From contig JAKITZ010000071.1 in the NCBI GenBank assembly GCA_021647805.1, forward strand, positions 1 to 10,311: DNA of 10,311 nt, given 5' to 3'. This DNA comes from Robiginitomaculum sp. (GTDB lineage: Bacteria > Pseudomonadota > Alphaproteobacteria > Caulobacterales > Maricaulaceae). Positions 1 to 5,883 of the stretch are shown here, piece by piece; position 1 is the stretch's first letter, and each line of letters begins with the position of its first letter. A program made the position numbers and the translations under genes. A model generated the notes under the pieces. That model was not told the origin of the DNA. It did not search any database and saw only the letters and a program-made list of their open reading frames with translations.

Positions 1-98
1 ACTCGTAAGCCGCCGCTTTGCAAAGCCAAAGCTGTGGTTAGACCAACCAGCCCGCCACCATTGATCAATACATCAAACTTGGAAAAAACGTCTACCAT
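1..98 (-). CDS. FAD-dependent monooxygenase, UbiH/COQ6-like (N-terminus only)
   Basis: The minus strand encodes 32 residues from an ATG at 98-96 before the window ends. The peptide has a beta-strand (DVLI), then the glycine-rich dinucleotide-binding turn GGGLVG at residues 14-19, then a hydrophobic helix (LTTALALQ). This is the FAD-binding Rossmann start of the UbiH/UbiF/COQ6 aromatic hydroxylases, which hydroxylate the ubiquinone ring. A TAA stop in the same frame lies directly upstream of the ATG (101-99), so the start cannot be further out. The gene is divergent from ftsK; I recall a ubiquinone hydroxylase beside ftsK in other alphaproteobacteria, which supports this subfamily over other FAD enzymes. 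With only 32 residues, substrate cannot be assigned and another FAD oxidoreductase remains possible. Confidence 0.72.
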   Translation of the reverse strand, partial: MVDVFSKFDVLINGGGLVGLTTALALQSGGLR

Positions 99-246
99 TT
101 AGTCAAAGTAAACCGAAGTAGAGAAAATACCAGCCCTAGAAGACAGGCGTCGGTTTTATTCGTGATAATTTTGTTAAAATGGTCATTAAAAAATTAATCA
201 AACTTTACCACTTGCTGTTAGTTTGAGCGGCCAAGTATCGCAATAA
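99..246. promoter_or_regulatory. Divergent intergenic region between the flavoprotein and ftsK
   Basis: This 148-bp AT-rich spacer must carry the start signals for the minus-strand flavoprotein, and for ftsK unless ftsK is transcribed from elsewhere. It contains three TTAA tetramers (174-177, 186-189, 194-197) in its most AT-rich part. I see no clear sigma70 -35/-10 pair and no good Shine-Dalgarno sequence before the ftsK ATG. The regulatory call rests on gene orientation, not on a recognised motif. Confidence 0.35.
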
Positions 247-2541
247 ATGGCTCCCATGACAGACAACACTACTTTTACTAACCCAAACGGTTTTAGTTTG
301 ATGCAGTTTGTTCCGCGTACAATACGGCGGCGAGTTGCCGGGGTATTATTGTTTGCTGTGGGTGTTTTTTTGTTTGGTTCATTTCTTGACCATGCTGAGC
401 TTGATCCATCTTGGAACACAGCATCATCACAGGCGGCAACAAACATTTTCGGCTCTGTTGGTTCGCACGTTTCTGACTTGGGTTTGCAGTTGGTTGGTTG
501 GGGTGGTTACGGCCTTGCTTTGAGTTTTTTGGTGTGGGGAGCTGCATATTTATTACGACCGCTACGGTTCAAAATGTATTCTCGGGGACAGGTCTTTGTG
601 GCATTGGGTTCGTCTTTGTTGTTTTCGATTGCTGCATCGTCTTTGCCGGTTCCGGTTGCGTGGCCATTTTCTAGCGGCCTTGGCGGCTTGTTTGGTGATA
701 TGGCTTTCTTGCCCATTCAAAGTTTTTTAGGCGGTCCTTTTGGCGGCGCTGCGTTGGGTGCTCTTTGTTTTATTTTGGCGGTTATCGGCTTTATTTGGGC
801 TTTTTCTTTACAACGCTCAGACGCGGCTAGGATAATTGATGCCGCCTATGAGCTTGTTCAAAAAACCATGTTTCTGGTAAGGGCTTTTGGTAAAAAACAA
901 TCCAAACCAACAACAACCAAAAAAGCAACAGATAAACCAAAACGACGCAAAACCAAAGCTAAGGTTGCGCCGGTGGCTCGTGCCAGAGCTGGCACACGAG
1001 CAGAGCGTGAAAAACAACTTAAAATGCCCTTTGTGGCTAATGCTGATTTTGAACTGCCGCACCTTGAATTACTGGCTGAACCAAAAGTTAGAACACAATT
1101 GATAGACGAGGCCGGTTTGCGGCAAAATGCTGAATTGTTGGAAACTGTGTTGATGGACTTTGGCATAAAGGGTCAAATTGTTCATGTGCAACCGGGGCCG
1201 GTGGTTACGTTGTATGAGCTTGAGCCGGCACCTGGATTAAAGTCATCGCGAGTTATCTCGCTTTCTGATGATATCGCCCGTTCAATGAGTGCAATTGCTT
1301 GTCGGGTGGCTGTAATACCGGGGCGAAATGTAATTGGCATAGAGCTGCCGAACTCCTTACGGGAAACAGTTTTTTTGCGCGACACATTGTCTTCGGTACA
1401 GTTTGAAAAATCCAAAGCTCTGTTACCGTTGGCATTGGGAGAAAGTATTTCTGGCGAGCCTTATATTGCTGATCTTGCTAGAATGCCGCACATGTTAGTT
1501 GCTGGAACCACCGGCTCTGGCAAGTCTGTCGGGATTAATGCGATGATACTGTCTTTATTGTATCGCTATGGGCCCGATCAGTGCCGTTTTATTATGATTG
1601 ACCCCAAAATGCTTGAGCTGTCGATTTATGACGGTATTCCGCATTTACTGGCACCAGTGGTGACAGATCCCAAGAAGGCGGTTTCTGCTTTGCGCTGGGC
1701 GGTAAGGGAAATGGAGCGCCGCTATAAGAAAATGTCAAAAGTCGGCGTTCGTAATGTTGGCGGTTATAATGCTATGGCTGCGCAGGCGGTCAAAAAAGGT
1801 AAAAAAGCCCAACGTACTGTTCAAACCGGATATGACCGTGAAAGCGGTAAGCCAATATATGAAACCGAAGAGTTGGAGCTGGAGCATCTGCCGTTTATTG
1901 TGGTTGTAATTGACGAAATGGCTGATCTGATGATGGTCGCCGGTAAAGACATTGAGGGCGCAGTACAGCGGTTGGCGCAAATGGCCAGAGCTGCGGGCAT
2001 ACATGTTGTTATGGCCACGCAAAGGCCTTCGGTTGATGTAATCACCGGCACAATCAAGGCTAATTTTCCTACTCGTATTAGTTTTCAAGTTAGCTCTAAA
2101 ATAGATAGTAGGACAATTTTGGGAGACCAAGGAGCAGAACAATTACTTGGTATGGGTGATATGTTGTATATGGCTGGCGGCGGAAGAGTTCGTCGTTTAC
2201 ACGGGCCGTTTGTCTCCGACAAAGAGGTGGAGACTGTAACATCATACTTAAAACAACAAGGCGCACCAGTATATCTCGAAGAAATTACCACTGAAGAATC
2301 AAGTGGTGAACTTGGCTCTGGTTTTGGTGACAAACCAAGTGGCGATGATTTGTATGACAAGGCCGTGGCGATCATTGCCCGAGATCGCAAAGCTTCCACA
2401 TCATACTTACAGCGCCGTTTGCAGATAGGTTACAATCGGGCGGCAACATTGATCGAGCGTCTTGAAGATGAGGGTGTCGTAGGTGCGGCCAATCATGCCG
2501 GCAAGCGTGAGATACTGCTTCCAGAACATGGCGAGTTGTAA
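247..2541 (+). CDS. ftsK: DNA translocase FtsK
   Basis: A 764-residue FtsK/SpoIIIE-family motor. At the division septum it pumps double-stranded DNA and helps clear and resolve chromosome termini. Four hydrophobic segments at about 29-47, 79-103, 114-136 and 165-189 form the membrane anchor. A short basic, T/K-rich linker follows (about 215-255), much shorter than in E. coli FtsK. The motor domain holds Walker A (GTTGSGKS, 420-427), Walker B (IVVVIDEMAD, D556/E557) and the ATQRPS motif at 590-595. The C-terminal winged-helix gamma domain (about 700-760), which in the family reads KOPS sequences, is complete, so the protein looks functional. Two starts are possible, ATG 247 or ATG 256 (three residues shorter); neither has a clear ribosome site. 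lolA follows 84 bp downstream on the same strand. Confidence 0.97.
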   Translation: MAPMTDNTTFTNPNGFSLMQFVPRTIRRRVAGVLLFAVGVFLFGSFLDHAELDPSWNTASSQAATNIFGSVGSHVSDLGLQLVGWGGYGLALSFLVWGAAYLLRPLRFKMYSRGQVFVALGSSLLFSIAASSLPVPVAWPFSSGLGGLFGDMAFLPIQSFLGGPFGGAALGALCFILAVIGFIWAFSLQRSDAARIIDAAYELVQKTMFLVRAFGKKQSKPTTTKKATDKPKRRKTKAKVAPVARARAGTRAEREKQLKMPFVANADFELPHLELLAEPKVRTQLIDEAGLRQNAELLETVLMDFGIKGQIVHVQPGPVVTLYELEPAPGLKSSRVISLSDDIARSMSAIACRVAVIPGRNVIGIELPNSLRETVFLRDTLSSVQFEKSKALLPLALGESISGEPYIADLARMPHMLVAGTTGSGKSVGINAMILSLLYRYGPDQCRFIMIDPKMLELSIYDGIPHLLAPVVTDPKKAVSALRWAVREMERRYKKMSKVGVRNVGGYNAMAAQAVKKGKKAQRTVQTGYDRESGKPIYETEELELEHLPFIVVVIDEMADLMMVAGKDIEGAVQRLAQMARAAGIHVVMATQRPSVDVITGTIKANFPTRISFQVSSKIDSRTILGDQGAEQLLGMGDMLYMAGGGRVRRLHGPFVSDKEVETVTSYLKQQGAPVYLEEITTEESSGELGSGFGDKPSGDDLYDKAVAIIARDRKASTSYLQRRLQIGYNRAATLIERLEDEGVVGAANHAGKREILLPEHGEL

Positions 2542-2625
2542 AATTCTGAATGACAGCTGAATGCTTGCGCCTTATTATTGACCATTGTCTGGGGTAATCC
2601 TTGTGCAGAAACAGGATATATCAAG

Positions 2626-3405
2626 ATGAAAACAAAACTTATTAGTCTGGCTCTTGCGGCAATATTTGTTCTACCGGCATTTAACATAGGTGGAGTTGCG
2701 TTGGCTGACCCCGTTGCTGCTGAGCCTGTATCTTCAGAATCTATACCAGAATCTATATCAGAGCCTGTATTAACAGAGACTGTAGTGCCTGAGCTTGTAT
2801 TACCTGAGCCTATATTATCAGAACCTGTGCCAGAACCTGTAGTAGTCGAGGCTATTCCTGTTGATATTGAAGTTGAGGTAAAGCGTCTAAATAAATTTGT
2901 TCGCTCTATACGAACGATTAAGGGCAACTTTGTGCAAACGGCAGTAAATGGATCAATGGAAACCGGAAATTTTTACTGGAGAAGGCCGGGAAAATTACGC
3001 ATTGAGTACGAAAACAGCCCGCTTTTGATTGTTGCTGATGGAACGAATATTGCGCAGATCGACAAAGAGCTTGAGACGATAGACCAGATACGTATTTCAT
3101 GGACTCCTTATAAATTTCTGCTTTCCAGGCGGTTTGATCTATCTAAGGGGGTTGAGCTGGTGGGAATACAAAAGCTTCCCGAACAAACCAGAGTAACTAT
3201 ACGCGATCTTGATGGTGAAATGGATGGTGAGTTTACTTTGGTTTTTGCTGAACCGAATTTGGCCTTAATTGGCTGGACGTGGGAAAACGCCTATGATGGT
3301 CAAGTTGATTTTATTCTAACGGACACAGTTGAAGGCGAAAAATTGGCTTCTTCATTATTTGTTATTCGCGAACAAGACCGCCGGCGCGGCGGTAGAAGAC
3401 GCTAG
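2626..3405 (+). CDS. lolA: Outer-membrane lipoprotein carrier LolA
   Basis: A periplasmic chaperone that takes lipoproteins from the LolCDE transporter in the inner membrane to the outer membrane. I chose ATG 2626 (259 residues): it is preceded by AGGA at 2613-2616 and opens directly into a signal peptide (MKTK, hydrophobic core, VALA cut near residue 27). An in-frame TTG at 2578 would put 16 polar residues in front of that signal. Residues about 33-72 are a degenerate E/P/V repeat. The LolA fold follows (about 81-250), with the conserved stretch GNFYWRRPGKLRIEYE near 114-129, then VADG and the late strand LFVIREQ. The protein ends in an arginine-rich tail (RRRGGRRR). Position after ftsK fits the alphaproteobacterial order I recall. 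The family call is firm; the linker is unusual. Confidence 0.93.
   Translation: MKTKLISLALAAIFVLPAFNIGGVALADPVAAEPVSSESIPESISEPVLTETVVPELVLPEPILSEPVPEPVVVEAIPVDIEVEVKRLNKFVRSIRTIKGNFVQTAVNGSMETGNFYWRRPGKLRIEYENSPLLIVADGTNIAQIDKELETIDQIRISWTPYKFLLSRRFDLSKGVELVGIQKLPEQTRVTIRDLDGEMDGEFTLVFAEPNLALIGWTWENAYDGQVDFILTDTVEGEKLASSLFVIREQDRRRGGRRR
2722..2841 (+). repeat. Degenerate E/P/V coding repeat in the LolA linker
   Basis: About 120 bp of imperfect tandem repetition built on units such as GAGCCTGTA, spaced by short TCA/TTA/CCA codons. It encodes residues 33-72 of LolA, with repeated SEPV, PEPV, PESI and PELV steps. It stays in frame and contains no stop codon. The tract is acidic and proline-rich, so it is probably an extended, disordered spacer between the signal peptide and the folded domain. 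Expansion by replication slippage is an inference. Confidence 0.75.
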
Positions 3406-3508
3406 TTTGGTTGTGATAAAAATATCGCTCACAAGAAGTAACAATAAGTTCATTTGATTATTTTATTTTTTTGTGCTTTTTTAGAGACAGTAGAGTTAGC
3501 GCCAAGCA

Positions 3509-3517
3509 CCCCCCCCC
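3509..3517. repeat. Homopolymeric C9 tract
   Basis: Nine consecutive C residues in otherwise mixed sequence, 104 bp after the lolA stop and about 30 bp before the GC hairpin. Such tracts are prone to slippage in replication and to sequencing error. It lies outside any coding region I can support, so a length change would not alter a protein here. Confidence 0.85.
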
Positions 3518-3545
3518 GCTAAGATTGCGCTGACTTGAATAAACC

Positions 3546-3575
3546 CGCCCGGTCGTTTCCCCTTGCGACCGGGCG
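3546..3575 (+). terminator. Strong GC hairpin, probable terminator of the ftsK-lolA unit
   Basis: A perfect 10-bp inverted repeat (CGCCCGGTCG / CGACCGGGCG) separated by a 10-base loop (3556-3565). It is followed on the plus strand by the T-rich but interrupted TTGTTGTTCTTG. It is the first strong hairpin after the lolA stop, 140 bp downstream. The tail is not an uninterrupted U run, so termination efficiency is uncertain. On the minus strand the stem is not followed by T, which argues against a bidirectional terminator. Confidence 0.65.
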
Positions 3576-3587
3576 TTGTTGTTCTTG

Positions 3588-3693
3588 TATACTCCATCGA
3601 CCCAAAAAGCGGGAACCGGTTTTTGGTTAAGTTGATGGATCACAAAGACAAGCTATACTCAAAATACTGTTTAATTGAGTGTTTTTAGTATAG
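3588..3693 (+). repeat. Dispersed palindromic intergenic repeat, copy A
   Basis: This 106-bp unit aligns without gaps to 6608-6713; by hand count 87 of 106 positions match. It has two hairpins. The first pairs CCATCGAC plus CCAAAAA (from about 3594) with TTTTTGG and GTTGATGG (to about 3638), around a GCGGGAACCGG centre and with an unpaired TTAA on the right arm. The second pairs 3653-3668 with 3678-3693 over a 9-base loop, 14 of 16 positions. The centre (AAAAAGCGGGAACCGGTTTT) resembles an abundant palindrome I remember from Rhizobiales intergenic regions. No coding potential. It ends 65 bp before the downstream gene. Confidence 0.88.
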
Positions 3694-3758
3694 CAAAACA
3701 AAGGTGGGCGCTTTGTATAAAAACATGGGTAGACAGTTGAGCTGAAGCCGGTATTGGT

Positions 3759-4352
3759 GTGGATATGGATAATGAATATTCTTCTTTGCTTGATGAAATA
3801 CCACATTTGTTGCGAGCGAAAGCTTTTGCGGACAGTCTTTCTGCGACGCCGCTTTTTTCCCGTATTGGTATTCAGTTAGATGATACTGATCGTGAGCTAG
3901 CAACTCTTTATGCTCAAAACTTAGGGTTTTCCCATGTTTTTCCAGCTCGGTTGTTACATTTGTCAGAGGCTATTGGTGCGGCTGAGGCAAATGACTACGA
4001 TCCAGAGGCTTGGGGGTGTGAAGAGCAGTTGCGGGCTAGCTTACATGGGCAAGCGCTTTTGAGCACCAGTGAAGAAGGTGCATCGGCTTTATTACAGCTT
4101 GTGGCCAGTGAGGTTTCGCAGATTGCCAAAGATTCCGCCGAAGAAACATTTTCACACAGCTCACAGGTTAATGAGGCTGCGATAAATTGTATCATAGGTC
4201 ATGTGGCACAGTCTGCTCATTGCATGACATTGGCTATTCTTTCTAATACTGACATTGATGATCCTGATCACCCGTTTATTTTGCGGTGGTCATTATTTAA
4301 CCGTGGTCGTTGGCCGGTTGGAATTATCGGTTCCAGTTATAATTTATATTGA
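3759..4352 (+). CDS. Protein of unknown function, upstream of xthA
   Basis: A soluble 197-residue protein with no signal peptide and no membrane segment. It starts at GTG 3759, or at ATG 3765 (195 residues); neither has a clear ribosome site. The sequence is mostly helical in character. An N-terminal block (PHLLRAKAFADSLSATPLFSRIG, about 15-37) is followed by an acidic middle with DYDPEAWGCEEQLR (79-92). A distinctive C-terminal patch has HPF at 171-173 and GRWPVGIIG at 183-191. I have a weak memory of alphaproteobacterial hypothetical proteins ending in a similar HPF…LF…GRWP-G pattern, so it is probably a conserved family, but I know no function. Its stop is 7 bp before the xthA ATG, indicating co-transcription with a DNA-repair gene. 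That is context, not proof of a repair role. Confidence 0.8.
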   Translation: MDMDNEYSSLLDEIPHLLRAKAFADSLSATPLFSRIGIQLDDTDRELATLYAQNLGFSHVFPARLLHLSEAIGAAEANDYDPEAWGCEEQLRASLHGQALLSTSEEGASALLQLVASEVSQIAKDSAEETFSHSSQVNEAAINCIIGHVAQSAHCMTLAILSNTDIDDPDHPFILRWSLFNRGRWPVGIIGSSYNLY

Positions 4353-4359
4353 GCACAAA

Positions 4360-5184
4360 ATGATAAAATTGACTTCTTGGAACGTAAATTCAGTACGGTT
4401 ACGCTTGCCGCAAATAGAAAAATTCCTGCAAGAAACCAATCCGGATATTTTGTGTTTGCAGGAAATAAAGTGTCTAGCCGAGCAGTTTCCCGCCAAAGCT
4501 TTTGCCAAGGCCGGGTATCCACACCAAGCAATAAGCGGGCAAAAGGGTATGCATGGTGTGGCAATCGTTTCTAAACTGCCGCTTAGTGAAGAGTGTATTC
4601 CTGATTTTTGCCCTCGCGGTGAGGCTCGGGTACAATCAGTCAAGGTTGCAGGTTTTACTTTGTTAAATTTATATATTCCTGCTGGCGGTGACGAGCCTGA
4701 CGCAAAGGTCAATCCGAAGTTTGCCCATAAGTTAGAATATCTGGCCAATTTACAGCAACATTTTGCAGCAAGGGGCGATCAAGACAGTGCTTTGGAGGTG
4801 TTGGTTGGCGATCTTAATATTGCGCCCGGAGAGTTTGATGTTTGGTCACATAAGCAGTTATTGCGGGTGGTTAGTCATACACCAATAGAGGTTGATGCTC
4901 TAAATGCCGTTAAAAACAGTTTTGATTTTGTTGACATGGCCAGAGTCTGTGTTCCAGAAACCGAACCGTTATTTACATGGTGGAGTTACCGCTCAAAGGA
5001 TTGGACAAAAAACAACCGTGGCCGGCGATTAGACCACATCTGGTTGTCATCATCATTGGCTAAAGCAAGTGAAAATCCAAAATTCACAGCTCATACAGAT
5101 TGCCGCTCTTGGGAGCGTCCATCTGATCACGCACCAATTACGGTAGAGTTTTACGCTTCGGTAAGGCGGCGACAAAAGGTTTAG
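4360..5184 (+). CDS. xthA: Exodeoxyribonuclease III / AP endonuclease
   Basis: A 274-residue ExoIII-type enzyme of the exonuclease-endonuclease-phosphatase fold. It cuts DNA 5' to abasic sites and has 3'-5' exonuclease and 3'-phosphatase activity in base excision repair. The catalytic set is complete by position and context: N8 (WNVNS), E35 (LQEIK, metal ligand), Y105 (LYIPAGG), D151 and N153 (GDLNIAP), D225 (RRLDHIW), and D256/H257 (SDHAPI). Length matches the family (about 260-270). I chose ATG 4360 because the protein begins MIKLTSWNVNS as other family members do. The reading frame is open further upstream, but that part overlaps the preceding gene and encodes nothing family-like. The preceding gene ends 7 bp upstream, so translation may be coupled. 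Confidence 0.97.
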   Translation: MIKLTSWNVNSVRLRLPQIEKFLQETNPDILCLQEIKCLAEQFPAKAFAKAGYPHQAISGQKGMHGVAIVSKLPLSEECIPDFCPRGEARVQSVKVAGFTLLNLYIPAGGDEPDAKVNPKFAHKLEYLANLQQHFAARGDQDSALEVLVGDLNIAPGEFDVWSHKQLLRVVSHTPIEVDALNAVKNSFDFVDMARVCVPETEPLFTWWSYRSKDWTKNNRGRRLDHIWLSSSLAKASENPKFTAHTDCRSWERPSDHAPITVEFYASVRRRQKV

Positions 5185-5202
5185 TATTTTCCATCAAAAG
5201 CG

Positions 5203-5240
5203 ACTCCCCCTCCCGGCTTGGGAGAGGGTTGGGGTGAGGG
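5203..5240 (+). repeat. GC-rich palindromic repeat with G-rich tail, after xthA
   Basis: CCCCCTCCC (5206-5214) pairs with GGGAGAGGG (5220-5228) at 8 of 9 positions over a 5-base loop, followed by TTGGGGTGAGGG. The combination of a CTCCC/GGGAG hairpin with a GGGTGAGGG tail is one I recall as a common dispersed intergenic sequence in many proteobacterial genomes. It starts 19 bp after the xthA stop and may act as its transcription end, but the tail is G-rich rather than U-rich, so I call it a repeat. Confidence 0.6.
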
Positions 5241-5655
5241 TCTCAATATTGAAGACCAGTACGAATTGTCATTTCGGCACAGGCCAAAATCAGATCGAAT
5301 TTGTCGTTTTACTGCGCAAATAAAAAGCACTCGCTAGTTTTGTAATATTTCCCCAGTGGAAAGATTACTAAAAGGCTCAGCAATAAATGGTTTGTTTGTA
5401 TTATAAATTCCTTCGCATATTTCAACAAAACCCATGTTTTATTGAGTTTATCGTATATTCACCATGTCAAACAGCCGTAAAGGGTTAAATTATTGCCATC
5501 TCCAATACCATTATACCAAGCGCAGGTATTGCGGGCACCTTCTCAACTTATCCCCGCTGCCCAAGGGTTATTAAGGGTAAATAAGTGCTAAATCTTTGCC
5601 AATTAAGCCTCATTTTAGATAACCTCTTTGCCAATGATTGCCAATTAAGGGCTCC

Positions 5656-5678
5656 CCCTTAAGGGTCACATGACCCTT
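5656..5678. repeat. Two overlapping palindromes
   Basis: CCCTTAAGGG (5656-5665) is a perfect palindrome. Its right half starts a second one: AAGGGTCA (5661-5668), two bases, TGACCCTT (5671-5678). The shared AAGGG could pair to either side, giving two mutually exclusive hairpins, or the block could be an operator. No gene starts nearby on either strand, which argues against an operator. Confidence 0.65.
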
Positions 5679-5734
5679 GTTTGCACTTGTTGTTTTGTCT
5701 CGCGGTAAACACCAAAAACATCACGAATTTGGCT

Positions 5735-5757
5735 CCTTCTCCCCGCGGGGGAGAAGG
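5735..5757. repeat. Perfect 10-bp GC-rich hairpin
   Basis: CCTTCTCCCC (5735-5744) and GGGGAGAAGG (5748-5757) form a perfect stem over a 3-base GCG loop. The following GTCCGGATGACGG resembles the flank of a dispersed palindrome I remember from Rhizobiales and related genomes (GGGGAGAAGG … CGGATGAGGG). No U run follows on either strand, so a terminator role is not indicated. Confidence 0.7.
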
Positions 5758-5823
5758 TCCGGATGACGGACTTGGGAGCTTCGATATTTGAGACTTGTTA
5801 GCTTCCGGTAATAAGAAAACTGT

Positions 5824-5847
5824 CCTCACCCGCAAGCGATGGGAGAG
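5824..5847 (-). terminator. Hairpin after the response regulator, possible terminator
   Basis: Read on the minus strand, CTCTCCC and GGGTGAG pair at 6 of 7 positions over a 9-base loop and are followed within a few bases by GTTTTCTT. The hairpin lies about 37 bp past the response-regulator stop, so it could end that transcript. It also shares CTCCC, GCTTG and GGGTGAGG with 5203-5240 in inverted orientation, so it may be a repeat copy recruited as a terminator. Confidence 0.4.
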
Positions 5848-5883
5848 TAACCGGAAAATGTCAGAATCAGAGAAATAGCAAAT

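Larger units (their letters stand above)
3406..3758. other. Non-coding interval between lolA and the unknown-function gene
   Basis: About 350 bp with no supportable gene. In order it holds a T-rich stretch (3460-3482), a run of nine C (3509-3517) inside small inverted repeats, a strong GC hairpin (3546-3575) and copy A of a dispersed palindromic repeat (3588-3693). The small inverted repeats are GTGCTT 3473-3478 with AAGCAC 3504-3509, and TTAGCG 3496-3501 with CGCTAA 3517-3522. A short structured transcript ending at the hairpin is conceivable, but I recognise no known RNA family. Confidence 0.6.
5185..5883. other. About 700 bp non-coding block with a palindrome mosaic
   Basis: Between the convergent ends of xthA and the response regulator there is no convincing gene on either strand. 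Visible structure: a hairpin with a G-rich tail (5203-5240), the inverted pair CAATACC 5503-5509 / GGTATTG 5525-5531, two copies of GCCAATTAAG near 5600 and 5640, overlapping palindromes at 5656-5678, a perfect hairpin at 5735-5757, and a hairpin at 5824-5847 that looks like an inverted, shortened relative of the first. TCTCAATATTGAAG (5241-5254) recurs inverted as CTTCGATATTTGAGA (5779-5793). The block looks like accumulated repeats or a decayed element, but no transposase remnant was recognised. Confidence 0.6.

Noticed and set aside
174..197. Possible CtrA site (TTAA-N7-TTAA) before ftsK
   Set aside because: The TTAA tetramers at 174, 186 and 194 are separated by 8 and 4 bases, not 7, in an AT-rich stretch where TTAA is expected by chance.
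1735..2142. 135-residue minus-strand frame inside ftsK
   Set aside because: It overlaps the conserved motor domain of ftsK, shows no family features and has no start signals.
2578..2625. TTG 2578 as the lolA start
   Set aside because: It would add 16 mostly polar residues before the signal peptide. ATG 2626 has AGGA nine bases upstream and begins with a normal signal sequence.
2493..2927. 144-residue minus-strand frame rich in T, G and S across the start of lolA
   Set aside because: It is the antisense reading of the lolA repeat tract. The repetitive look comes from the E/P/V codons on the other strand, and lolA has a signal peptide, ribosome site and family match.
5203..5847. CRISPR array in the gene-free block
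   Set aside because: The repeats are inverted, of differing types and irregularly spaced. There is no series of equal direct repeats with unique spacers and no cas gene.
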